Shown: positions 56,263 through 64,000 of the stretch, in pieces
How the letters are laid out: each line of letters begins with the position of its first letter
Position numbering within the stretch: position 1 is the first letter of the stretch
Source: Microbulbifer bruguierae
GTDB taxonomy: Bacteria; Pseudomonadota; Gammaproteobacteria; Pseudomonadales; Cellvibrionaceae
Direction of reading: 5' to 3'
DNA: 64,000 nt
NCBI RefSeq assembly: GCF_029869925.1
Contig: NZ_CP118605.1
Location: forward strand, 4,417,397 to 4,481,396
The notes under the pieces: generated by a model
Told to the model about the DNA's origin: nothing
Databases searched by the model: none
The model's input: the letters and a program-made list of their open reading frames with translations, nothing else
Translations under genes and position numbers: made by a program

Positions 56263-57129
56263 CTAGCCGCGAATCCCGAGAGGACCGGCTGGCAGGTAGA
56301 TGGTTTCCGATCCTGAACTGCCGCGGCGCTGGATTTCTACTGGTACCGAGGTGCCCGGCGCTACCTGATACACCTGGGAGCGCAGGTCGCCCATATGGAA
56401 TACCCGCTGGTTGTTGTAGCGGATAATCTTGTCGCCGGGACGCAGTCCCGCCTCATAGGCAGGGGTCGATTCCAGTAAATCGCCGATTTCCATTTCTGTG
56501 CGGCCGCCAAAGGCTTTCAGGTACAGGTCGAATTCTTCCTGGCTCAGTTCCTGTTCAAATACCCGCTGAGGGTTGCTGTAGGTGTGAATTTTTTCCTGTA
56601 GGGCCTTACCCCTGTCCGACTGTTTGTCTTCCAGGTGGTGGTATTCATAAGTGAATTGCATTTGCTCGTGTTGGATGCGTTCCTGCTGGTCGATGATGGC
56701 GGCGGCACGCTCGGGGCTGAAGCCCGCGTCGGTAAGCTGACGGATCTGGTTTTCCCGCATACGTGTGAAGCGGTTTTCATGCTGGGACGTTGCCTGCGTG
56801 CGGGATCGATGGCGGTCGATCTCGTTTCGCTCCCCGGCCATATCCAGCGCTGCGTTGCGGATTTCCCCGTGTTCAGGATCTGGCTCCAGGCGGCGGCTTA
56901 ATTCATTTACCAGCTCCAGTAGCTGATGTTGAATTTTCAGGGTTTCGCTGAGGGTTTGCTCGAGGGTTTTTACCCTAGTGGTGAGGTCGGTGGCCGCGGG
57001 GTTGGATTCCGACGCAAACAATGATTGACCGGCTGTCCTGGTTTCCGTGTTGCTCCAGTGTGCAACCGCTGCCACCGCCAGAACAAGGGACAGTGCGGCG
57101 ACAGGGAGGGCGTGTTTGTACAGGTTCAT
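56263..57129 (-). CDS. PDZ-domain protein, membrane-anchored or exported
   Basis: A 288-aa protein with an N-terminal hydrophobic segment (LPVAALSLVLAVAAVAHW), a coiled-coil and charged central region (residues about 45-190), and a C-terminal PDZ domain (about 205-280: LLESTPAYEAGLRPGDKIIR, then YNNQRVFHMGDLR). No protease domain is present. Role unknown; possibly an envelope adaptor. Confidence 0.75.
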   Translation of the reverse strand: MNLYKHALPVAALSLVLAVAAVAHWSNTETRTAGQSLFASESNPAATDLTTRVKTLEQTLSETLKIQHQLLELVNELSRRLEPDPEHGEIRNAALDMAGERNEIDRHRSRTQATSQHENRFTRMRENQIRQLTDAGFSPERAAAIIDQQERIQHEQMQFTYEYHHLEDKQSDRGKALQEKIHTYSNPQRVFEQELSQEEFDLYLKAFGGRTEMEIGDLLESTPAYEAGLRPGDKIIRYNNQRVFHMGDLRSQVYQVAPGTSVPVEIQRRGSSGSETIYLPAGPLGIRG

Positions 57130-57162
57130 GGGGTGCCTTTCGACTTTGCCGGTAATCGCAAA

Positions 57163-57771
57163 TTATAGAAGTACCAGGTGGTTCGGCAGCTCGTCCTTGA
57201 TCACGGTGGCGGGCGCGGCCTCTTCAAGTAGCTCGCCGCATTTCTGCACACAGTGGACAAAAGCCTCATTGGTTTTGCCCTTTTTCACTTCGCGGATAAA
57301 GTTTTCTACGATTTCCTGCCAGTTCTCGTTGGTGATGTGTTCCGCGAGGCCGCGATCAGCGAGGATTTCCACGTAATGTTCGGCCACCGAGACAAAGATC
57401 AGCAGGCCAAGGCGGTCTTTGGTGCTGTGCAATTCGTTTTCCAGAAACTGTCGGCGGGCAAGATTGGCGGCTCGCCAGAATTTCACCCGTTTGGGTACCA
57501 GCAACATGGTCAAAGGGCGCCAGCGGAACAGGACTGCGAGCAGGATAAACAGGATCCACTGCAGGGTGAATGCCTGCTGATATTCGAGCCACCACGGCAG
57601 AAACTGCATTAGGGGGGCGAGCAGCAGGGACAGAAATGCCGCCCAAAGAGTGGAAATGTAAAGGTAGTTGTCGGACTCGCGGGCGAGAACTGTCACCACC
57701 TCGGCGTCGGTACGGGATTCCACGTCCTTGATGGTTTCGGAAAGGGTGCGTTTTTCACTGGCGTTCAGCAT
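57163..57771 (-). CDS. TPM-domain membrane protein
   Basis: A 202-aa protein of the TPM_phosphatase family as found beside lemA and ygcG. The N-terminus has SETIKDVESRTDAEVVTVLA; two spans follow (about residues 42-60, 68-88); then LGLLIFVSVAEHYVEILADR, which matches TPM proteins. Third gene of a minus-strand cluster after lemA and the larger TPM gene. Confidence 0.8.
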   Translation of the reverse strand: MLNASEKRTLSETIKDVESRTDAEVVTVLARESDNYLYISTLWAAFLSLLLAPLMQFLPWWLEYQQAFTLQWILFILLAVLFRWRPLTMLLVPKRVKFWRAANLARRQFLENELHSTKDRLGLLIFVSVAEHYVEILADRGLAEHITNENWQEIVENFIREVKKGKTNEAFVHCVQKCGELLEEAAPATVIKDELPNHLVLL

Positions 57772-57804
57772 TTTGTATTCCCTGTGTGTCGCTTGGGGGT
57801 GGCG

Positions 57805-58560
57805 CTACCAGCCACCGGACGCGCCGCCGCCGCCGAAACCGCCACCGCCACCACCAAAGCCGCCGCCAAATCCTCCGCCGCCACCGAAACCGCCTCCAAA
57901 GCCACCACCACCGTAGTAACCGCCGTAGCGACCACGCCGGTAATTGCTGCTGCCACGGGGCGCGCCGAGCACCGACGAGCCGAAAATCTGCAACATGACA
58001 AACAGCAGGAAGATGCCGACCAGGAGCGCGAGCTGGCGGTTCTCATTACTTTCGGTGGGTTCAGGCACGTATTCATTCTTGATGACCGCGATGATGGATT
58101 CGACTCCAGAGATCACGCCCCCGTCAAAGTCGCCACTTCTGAAATACGGCAGAATCTTGGTGTGGATGATGTTGGCGGACAGGGCATCGGTCATGGCGCC
58201 TTCCAGGCCGTATCCCACTTCGATACGCACCTGGCGCTCGTTGGGCGCGATGATCAGCAGGATACCGTTGTCTTTGCCTTTCTGGCCGATCTTCCAGTGA
58301 CGCCCAAGCTGGTAGCCGTATTCTTCGATGGTGAGCCCTTGCAAGTCGGGGAGGGTTACCACGACGATCTGGTTGCTGGATTCTTTTTCATGTTGTTGCA
58401 GCATTTCTGTAAGACGGTAGCGCGTGCTCTGGCTGAGCAGGCCGGCATTGTCCACAACGCGCCCACTGAGAGCCGGGAACTGGATATCCGCCAGAGGGGG
58501 CTCCGCCCACAGCAAAATGGGCAGGAGAAGAAGAAAAAAGGCGATCCGGCGGATCGTCAT
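57805..58560 (-). CDS. TPM-domain protein (YgcG-like) with glycine-rich tail
   Basis: A 251-aa envelope protein: signal peptide (IAFFLLLLPILLWAEP), TPM domain with VDNAGLLSQSTRYRLTEMLQ and VVVTLPDLQGLTIEEYGYQL, a span near residues 172-190 (LALLVGIFLLFVMLQIFG), and a C-terminal Gly/Phe-rich tail ending GASGGW. This architecture typically accompanies LemA. Confidence 0.88.
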   Translation of the reverse strand: MTIRRIAFFLLLLPILLWAEPPLADIQFPALSGRVVDNAGLLSQSTRYRLTEMLQQHEKESSNQIVVVTLPDLQGLTIEEYGYQLGRHWKIGQKGKDNGILLIIAPNERQVRIEVGYGLEGAMTDALSANIIHTKILPYFRSGDFDGGVISGVESIIAVIKNEYVPEPTESNENRQLALLVGIFLLFVMLQIFGSSVLGAPRGSSNYRRGRYGGYYGGGGFGGGFGGGGGFGGGFGGGGGGFGGGGASGGW

Positions 58561-58581
58561 GGAAGTTCCCCGCGGCCCGAA

Positions 58582-59220
58582 TTACTGGAAATCGACTTCC
58601 GGGGCCTTTTCAGCGCCTTCCGAGGTGGCCTCAAAGGTATCGCGGATGGGCATGTCGCTGTACAGGATGTTGTGCCAGATGCGCCCGGGAAAGGTGCGAA
58701 TCTCGCGGTTGTAGCGCTCAACCGCGGCGATATAATCCCGCCGGGCCACACTGATGCGATTCTCGGTACCCTCCAGTTGCGATTGCAGGGCGAGGAAGTT
58801 CTGGTTGGCCTTGAGATCCGGATAGCGTTCCACCACCACCATCAGGCGCGAGAGGGCGCTGCTGAGTTGCGCCTGCGCGGCTTCGAATTGCTGCAATTTG
58901 GCGGGGTCGTTAATGATATTCGGGTCGACCTGCATGGAATTTACCTTGGCGCGGGCTTCGGTGACCGCTTCCAGGGTTTCCTGTTCGTGGGCCGCATAGG
59001 CCTTTACGGTTTTGACCAGGTTGGGAATCAGGTCGGCACGGCGCTGGTACTGGTTCTGTACCTGGGCCCAGGTGGCCTTGACGTTTTCGTCGTAGGTGGG
59101 GATGTTGTTGATGCCGCATCCGCTCAGACCGAAAACCATCAGCGCGAGCAGCAGAGTCTGCCAGAAACGGCGGTGAGTGAAATTCTTTTTGCCTGTGAGT
59201 GCTGCGTTCATTCCTTTCAT
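58582..59220 (-). CDS. LemA-family lipoprotein
   Basis: A 212-aa protein with a lipobox (LMVFGLSGC) and the LemA core: NIPTYDENVKATWAQVQNQY, RRADLIPNLVKTVKAYAAHE, LSRLMVVVERYPDLKANQNF and NRISVARRDYIAAVERYN. The fold is a four-helix bundle on the periplasmic side. It starts the minus-strand LemA-TPM-TPM cluster; role unresolved. Confidence 0.92.
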   Translation of the reverse strand: MKGMNAALTGKKNFTHRRFWQTLLLALMVFGLSGCGINNIPTYDENVKATWAQVQNQYQRRADLIPNLVKTVKAYAAHEQETLEAVTEARAKVNSMQVDPNIINDPAKLQQFEAAQAQLSSALSRLMVVVERYPDLKANQNFLALQSQLEGTENRISVARRDYIAAVERYNREIRTFPGRIWHNILYSDMPIRDTFEATSEGAEKAPEVDFQ

Positions 59221-59307
59221 CCATGTGGGTTACGAACCAGACAATAATAGTCTTCAATCCCGTGGTTTCGCGCAAGTTTCCCCGGGGACACGTTCCAGAG
59301 AGTACGA

Positions 59308-59844
59308 ATGGCGTTAAAAGCGACAATTTTCAAAGCCCGGCTGCAAATTGCCGATATGGACCGCAATTACTATGGCGAGCATCTGCTGACGCTGGCCCGG
59401 CATCCGTCGGAAACCGATGAGCGGATGATGATTCGCCTGCTGGCCTTCGCCCACAACGCCAGTGAACAGATGGAGTTTACCCGGGGGCTGTCCAGTGATG
59501 ATGAGGCGGATCTGTGGCAGCACAGTCTGAGCGGCGAGGTGGAGACCTGGATTGAGGTGGGGGTTCCCGCGGAGGACCGGGTTCGCAAGGCCTGCGGTCG
59601 CTCGCAACAGGTAATCGTCTATGCCTATGGTCAGCGTACGGCTCCGGTGTGGTGGCAGAAGCTACAGCCGGCAAGTAGCCGTTACGAGAATCTCCAGGTG
59701 TACTTTCTGCCGTCCGAGCGCTGCGCAGAGCTGGCCTCCATGGCCGAGCGCAATATGGACTTCAGTGTCACCATTCAGGATGGTCATCTCTGGATTGCCG
59801 GCCCGCAACAGACTGTGGAAATGGTGCCCGAGCGCTGGAAATAA
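59308..59844 (+). CDS. yaeQ: YaeQ-family protein
   Basis: A 178-aa protein with the YaeQ signatures MALKATIFKARLQIADMDRN, YYGEHLLTLARHPSETDERM and LWQHSLSGEVETWIEVGVP. The fold is a PD-(D/E)XK nuclease-like scaffold; the biochemical role is not established. Complete. Confidence 0.92.
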   Translation: MALKATIFKARLQIADMDRNYYGEHLLTLARHPSETDERMMIRLLAFAHNASEQMEFTRGLSSDDEADLWQHSLSGEVETWIEVGVPAEDRVRKACGRSQQVIVYAYGQRTAPVWWQKLQPASSRYENLQVYFLPSERCAELASMAERNMDFSVTIQDGHLWIAGPQQTVEMVPERWK

Positions 59845-59930
59845 TCTTTATCGGCGGGCGCTCGCGCGCTGATACAACAATTGATGCAACATTTGATACA
59901 ACACGATTGCTACAACAACGGAGCAGAACC

Positions 59931-60413
59931 ATGCCGTCTTTCGATATCGTATCTGAAGTGGATAAACACCAACTGACGAATGCCGTCGACCAGGTAAACA
60001 GGACAATTACCACCCGTTATGATTTTAAGGGCGTTGACGCAGAGGTGGAACGCTCGGAGTTTACCCTCACCCTGCGTGCCGACTCCGATATGCAGGTGGA
60101 CCAGATGGTGGACATGCTGCGTGCAGCGCTGATCAAGTGCAGTATCGACCCGCTTGCAATGGACGTGGGAGAACAGGAACAGTCCGGCAAGCAGGTAAAG
60201 GTCGCGGTAAATCTGAAAAATGGACTCGACAAAGACCTGTCACGAAAGATTGTTAAGATCATCAAGGATGAAAAACTGAAGGTGCAGGCGGCGATACAGG
60301 GTGATGCGGTTCGGGTTACCGGCAAGAAGCGTGACGATCTGCAACAGGTTATTGCTATGTTACGCGGGAAGGAATTGGAACAGCCCTTGCAGTTCAACAA
60401 CTTTCGCGATTGA
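59931..60413 (+). CDS. yajQ: YajQ-family nucleotide-binding protein
   Basis: A 160-aa protein matching YajQ: MPSFDIVSEVDKHQLTNAVD, TRYDFKGVDAEVE and VRVTGKKRDDLQQVIAMLR, ending LQFNNFRD. Members bind nucleotides; some bind cyclic di-GMP. ATG 59931 with GGAG upstream is preferred to the earlier in-frame codon at 59907. Confidence 0.94.
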   Translation: MPSFDIVSEVDKHQLTNAVDQVNRTITTRYDFKGVDAEVERSEFTLTLRADSDMQVDQMVDMLRAALIKCSIDPLAMDVGEQEQSGKQVKVAVNLKNGLDKDLSRKIVKIIKDEKLKVQAAIQGDAVRVTGKKRDDLQQVIAMLRGKELEQPLQFNNFRD

Positions 60414-60440
60414 GGCTGTTTACGCCAACGGAGGGACTCT

Positions 60441-61430
60441 TTGGATAAGTTATTGCGGCGTTTTATCTTCACTACGGTGGTGCTGTGCAGTAGTGCCAGT
60501 AGTGTTGGGGCAGAAAATGGAATTGGCAAAGAGGAAGGCGTTCCTATCGTTGCGGCGACACTGGTTGATCAGTGGTGGATCGATGGCAGTGAAAACCTGG
60601 ATATTTCCGGGTTGAGTTTCTGTGATGGTGTTTTAGTTGCGGTTGCCGACAAGTCTTCAGAGCAATTTTATGCATTTTCGCCAATAGCGGGCACCGGGTC
60701 GGTGCAACTTGAGGTGAAAGGGAGTTTCACCCGGCCTTCACTTCCGGATGATCAGCCAGTCAGTGTCAAGGCCAGGGCGCTGCATATAGCCAGCACTCCA
60801 CTCAGTATGGATTTCGAGGGAATTACCTGCGATGCGGGTGGGGTGTATCTGCTCAGTGAGCGACATAACCGCATAGTGCAAATCGAGAGTGGTGCCGGCC
60901 GCTGGTCGCCCCAGCGCTGGTCAGAATCCGCGCGCGCGCACGGTTACCTGCAATTCTTCAATGGGGAAAGTGAAGGACTGGTCAAGGCCGGTGCGGATTT
61001 CTGGGTGGCATTGGAGCGAAATCCTCGTGGGCTGCTAAAGCTCAAGCCGGAAGATGAAGAGGGCCGGGAGTTTTTCCAGTTGCCACCAGTGACAGGGCTC
61101 GATTTTCACGGTCGCTCTGAAGACCTTACCGGGCTGGCCTATTACGACGGGGCTCTGTTTACTCTTGAGCGCAATGCATTTGCGGTATGTCGCCGCTCCA
61201 TTGAGACTCTGGTGGCGCAGTGGTGTATCGATTACCGGCACATCGAAGAGGCCGCTGAAAACATTTATCGTGAAACCATATACGGCAAGGGAGAAGGGCT
61301 GGCTGTCGATGCGTCGGGTATCTACGTGGTGCTGGACAATAATGGTGTGGACCGGCTCGCGGCCCCTGGTGATGCCAGGGGCCTCTTAATGCATCTGGCA
61401 TTTCCCGAAATCGGCAGCGAAAACCGATAG
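60441..61430 (+). CDS. Exported propeller-like protein, function unknown
   Basis: A 329-aa protein starting at TTG 60441 with GGAGGG upstream. Signal peptide FIFTTVVLCSSASSVGAE. The mature protein has repeated beta segments with acidic motifs (ISGLSFCDGVLVAVADKSSE, MDFEGITCDAGGVYLLSERH, GKGEGLAVDASGIYVVLDNN), as in SdiA-regulated or phytase-like esterase propellers. The family assignment is tentative. Confidence 0.6.
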   Translation: MDKLLRRFIFTTVVLCSSASSVGAENGIGKEEGVPIVAATLVDQWWIDGSENLDISGLSFCDGVLVAVADKSSEQFYAFSPIAGTGSVQLEVKGSFTRPSLPDDQPVSVKARALHIASTPLSMDFEGITCDAGGVYLLSERHNRIVQIESGAGRWSPQRWSESARAHGYLQFFNGESEGLVKAGADFWVALERNPRGLLKLKPEDEEGREFFQLPPVTGLDFHGRSEDLTGLAYYDGALFTLERNAFAVCRRSIETLVAQWCIDYRHIEEAAENIYRETIYGKGEGLAVDASGIYVVLDNNGVDRLAAPGDARGLLMHLAFPEIGSENR

Positions 61431-61446
61431 CGGGCAGGTATTGTAT

Positions 61447-62031
61447 TTGGCAAAAACAAAACTTGATATTCTGCTCACCGATGTGCGGGCCTGCCGCTTG
61501 TGTGAGCCCCACTTGCCGTTGGGGCCGCGCCCGGTACTGAGTGCGGCACGCACAGCAAAGTTATTGATCGTGGGACAGGCACCCGGTACGCGGGTGCACG
61601 AAACCGGTATACCCTGGAATGATCCTTCCGGTGACCGTCTGCGGGAGTGGCTGCAGATGGATCGGGAAGCCTTCTACGATGAGTCCCGTATTGCCATCGT
61701 ACCCATGGGGTTCTGTTATCCCGGGCGAGGCCAGGGGGGGGACTTGCCACCGCGTCCGGAATGCGCGGCCACCTGGCATGGGCGTCTGCTGGCGGAACTG
61801 CCCAACATTCAGCTCACTCTGCTGGTTGGCCAGTACGCCCAGCGCTATTATCTGCCCCACTGGTATGGCAGCATTACGGAAAACGTGCGTCACTACGCCG
61901 ATGCACTGACACACAACCTGTTTCCGCTACCGCACCCCAGCCCCAGAAATACCCTTTGGCTGAAGCAGCGCCCCTGGTTTGAGCACGCGGTGGTCCCTGC
62001 ACTCAGGGAGCAGGTGCGTAAAATTTTATAG
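61447..62031 (+). CDS. Uracil-DNA-glycosylase-superfamily protein
   Basis: A 194-aa protein of the UDG superfamily but not Ung. Motif A reads [31 protein letters not shown] gives two Cys, [20 protein letters not shown] adds more, and [12 protein letters not shown] is motif B. There is no four-Cys iron-sulphur set typical of family 4. TTG 61447 (AGG nine bases upstream) is the likely start; TTG 61441 is also in frame. It lies directly upstream of ung. Confidence 0.82.
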   Translation: MAKTKLDILLTDVRACRLCEPHLPLGPRPVLSAARTAKLLIVGQAPGTRVHETGIPWNDPSGDRLREWLQMDREAFYDESRIAIVPMGFCYPGRGQGGDLPPRPECAATWHGRLLAELPNIQLTLLVGQYAQRYYLPHWYGSITENVRHYADALTHNLFPLPHPSPRNTLWLKQRPWFEHAVVPALREQVRKIL

Positions 62032-62048
62032 ATCCCATACAAAAGACG

Positions 62049-62771
62049 ATGCAGCCTTCCGATAAAGTAAAAATCCACCCCAGCTGGCTTTCGGTGCTGG
62101 AGCCGGAATTCAATAAACACTACATGGCTGAATTGCGGCAGTTTCTGCAGCAGGAAAAGCAGGCGGGTAAGACAATCTTTCCACCGGGCGGTCAGATCTT
62201 CAATGCCTTCAATTCCACGCCCTTCGACCAGGTAAAAGTGGTGATTCTCGGGCAGGATCCCTATCACGGTGCGGGCCAGGCCCATGGCTTGTGCTTTTCT
62301 GTTATGCCCGGCGTGCGGATTCCGCCGTCGCTACAGAATATTTACAAGGAGCTGCACTCCGACCTTGGTATTGCGCCGCCCAACCACGGTTGCCTGCAAC
62401 CCTGGGCGGAGCAGGGCGTCTTGCTGCTGAACGCGACACTTACGGTGGAAGAGAGTAAGGCTGGTGCGCATCAGGGGCGCGGTTGGGAGCAGTTCACTGA
62501 TGCGGCGGTACACGCACTGGCAGAGCAGCGCGAGGGGCTGGTGTTTGTGCTGTGGGGCAGTTATGCGCAGAAGAAGGGAAGTTTTATCGATCGCCGCAAG
62601 CACCTGGTGCTCCGCGGGCCGCACCCGTCACCGCTGTCGGCGCACCGGGGTTTTTTCGGCACACGACCATTTTCGCAGGCGAATACCTATCTTCAGCAGC
62701 GCGGCGAGAAACCGATTGATTGGGCTCTTCCTTCCGCGGATACGTTGCGTCGTGTAGCCGTAGAAATCTGA
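62049..62771 (+). CDS. ung: Uracil-DNA glycosylase (family 1)
   Basis: Removes uracil from DNA in base-excision repair. The 240-aa product has the water-activating loop [32 protein letters not shown], and the minor-groove loop [13 protein letters not shown]. Complete and normal length. Confidence 0.97.
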   Translation: MQPSDKVKIHPSWLSVLEPEFNKHYMAELRQFLQQEKQAGKTIFPPGGQIFNAFNSTPFDQVKVVILGQDPYHGAGQAHGLCFSVMPGVRIPPSLQNIYKELHSDLGIAPPNHGCLQPWAEQGVLLLNATLTVEESKAGAHQGRGWEQFTDAAVHALAEQREGLVFVLWGSYAQKKGSFIDRRKHLVLRGPHPSPLSAHRGFFGTRPFSQANTYLQQRGEKPIDWALPSADTLRRVAVEI

Positions 62772-62822
62772 CGGCTTTGCAGGAGCCTGAAGGCAGGCTC
62801 CTACGAGAGCACCCAGTGCAAA

Positions 62823-63881
62823 TCAGGCCAGCGGATCGGCATCCGCGTCGTAGGGTAGCTCGAGCAATTCCAACACACGGCCGTCCTGTAGTTGCAGGCT
62901 CTCGCCATCGGCGACCTTGCTTTTGGTCAGTACCGCCAGTAATTCGATCTCATCGCCCGCAACTCCCGCCTGTACGATATTGCCGATACTGGAGCCGCCA
63001 TCCGGGGTGAATATTTCATCGCCGGGCTGGGGTAGGTCGCCGCCGTCGATACGCGCGCGGTACATACGTCGCTTTGCTGCTCCCAGATACTGCATCCGCG
63101 CCACTACCTCCTGCCCGGTATAACAACCTTTCTTGAAGCTCACTCCGTTCAGTAAGTGCAGGTTTGTCATCTGTGGAATAAACATTTCGCTGGTGGCAGC
63201 GTGCAGCTGGGGGAGGCCTACGGCAATCAGCTGGTGTTGCCAGTGACTGTAGCTACCCTTTGAGAGTGGCGTGCCACAAAGCTTTTGCCACAAGTCCGCG
63301 GCCTGCTCCAGTGGCACTTGGATAATGACATTGCGTTCTCCCAGGCACGCGGCCAGCGCCCGCTGTCCGTTGTGATCAAAGTCGCGCAATTGCCCCGGTG
63401 TCAGATCGGTATCGCGACTGTGGGATAGCGACAATAGCTGGCTCGCGGCGCTGTGGGCATCGCGGCCACTGAGGCTGAACCAATGGTGACTGTCACTTAT
63501 ATCGGTCAGTTCAGTCTTGAAAAAAACCGCGTATTTTTTCAGCGCCGCGAGTGCCATCGCGACAAGGTCGCGGGGCATAAACAGCACGAATTCGCCCTGG
63601 TCTATTTTCAGGGTGTGAAAAGCGCTGATCATGCGCCCCTTGGGGTTGCAGTGGCTGCCGGGAGTCCAGTGGGCGTCTGGGAGCTTGACGAGATCGCAGC
63701 TCAGTTGTCCTTGCAGGAACTTCTGGCTATCGGGGCCGACGACCGAAACCGCCCCCATTGGACTGAGATCGATCAATTGCAGTTCGCTGGAGGCGGTTGT
63801 GCCGTTACTGAATTCGGCAGCGCCATCGTGCCACTGGGCGCCCTGGCCACTGAGAAATTCCTGCCACTGCTGTTGATCCAT
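62823..63881 (-). CDS. ygfZ: YgfZ/GcvT-like Fe-S-cluster-related protein
   Basis: A 352-aa folate-binding protein needed for some Fe-S enzymes and tRNA thiomethylation in E. coli. The signature KGCYTGQEVVARMQYLGAAK holds the conserved Cys. GAVSVVGPDSQKFLQGQLSC and the GcvT-like central fold are present. ATG 63881 is preferred over the TTG at 63980, which would add an unrelated N-terminus. Confidence 0.93.
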   Translation of the reverse strand: MDQQQWQEFLSGQGAQWHDGAAEFSNGTTASSELQLIDLSPMGAVSVVGPDSQKFLQGQLSCDLVKLPDAHWTPGSHCNPKGRMISAFHTLKIDQGEFVLFMPRDLVAMALAALKKYAVFFKTELTDISDSHHWFSLSGRDAHSAASQLLSLSHSRDTDLTPGQLRDFDHNGQRALAACLGERNVIIQVPLEQAADLWQKLCGTPLSKGSYSHWQHQLIAVGLPQLHAATSEMFIPQMTNLHLLNGVSFKKGCYTGQEVVARMQYLGAAKRRMYRARIDGGDLPQPGDEIFTPDGGSSIGNIVQAGVAGDEIELLAVLTKSKVADGESLQLQDGRVLELLELPYDADADPLA

Positions 63882-64000
63882 GCTGAGTCCGCCACCGTTG
63901 ACTGCTGTTTTGTGTGAGGAGCAGTATCTGGGGTTTTGCGGCGGGATTTCAACTACCGCTATACTGCGCGCAATTCGCAATTGGGGTTTGAGAGAGAAGT

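Overview
The window is chromosomal DNA from a gammaproteobacterium, most likely a marine polysaccharide-degrading member of the Cellvibrionales (Microbulbifer/Saccharophagus type). This is inferred from the gene order nadC / DUF1631 / ampD / ampE (a Pseudomonas-like neighbourhood), fxsA-groES-groEL, a pectinesterase, prfB-lysS, and GC-rich core genes. The genus is an inference, not a measurement.

Left core (1-17380): the 5' end of nadC, two tandem DUF1631 paralogues, ampD and ampE, a PLP-dependent dehydratase, a PEBP-family protein, the muropeptide permease ampG, an alkyltransferase-like repair protein, a DUF481 protein, an SDR oxidoreductase, cfa, fxsA and groESL. The groESL operon ends in a strong hairpin that looks bidirectional.

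Centre (17384 to about 43000): a sedentary chromosomal integron. A complete integron integrase (intI, minus strand) abuts the groEL terminator and has a near-perfect LexA box upstream, followed by an attI region. About 33 recognisable attC sites follow, then degraded remnants, all in one orientation. The cassettes are AT-rich and mostly encode short proteins of unknown function. Many are membrane proteins, lipoproteins or secreted proteins. Recognisable ones include DUF3784, DUF2007, DUF1493, DUF1643-like, a ParD/ParE toxin-antitoxin pair, a beta-lactamase-fold serine hydrolase, a VOC protein and GFA-type proteins.

Three observations in the array stand out. (1) Three copies of one IS3-family element (two nearly identical intact copies with 3-bp target duplications, one decayed) sit inside three different attC sites, in the same orientation and exactly 19 nt after the inverse core AAC. 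This suggests an attC-directed IS3-family transposon. An IS110/IS1111-type element also occupies an attC. (2) One cassette family without a credible gene occurs five times in diverged form; its 8-bp hairpin stem is invariant while the loop varies. (3) A 463-bp cassette is duplicated exactly from recombination point to recombination point. The distal end of the array is decayed.

Right core (about 43500-64000): a small glycine-zipper protein, an intact and a nonsense-interrupted GFA gene, a PsiE-like protein, a secreted amidohydrolase, an RND efflux operon, a pectinesterase lipoprotein, prfB with its programmed frameshift, lysS, a PDZ protein, a LemA/TPM cluster, yaeQ, yajQ, a periplasmic propeller-like protein, two uracil-DNA-glycosylase-superfamily genes in tandem and ygfZ.
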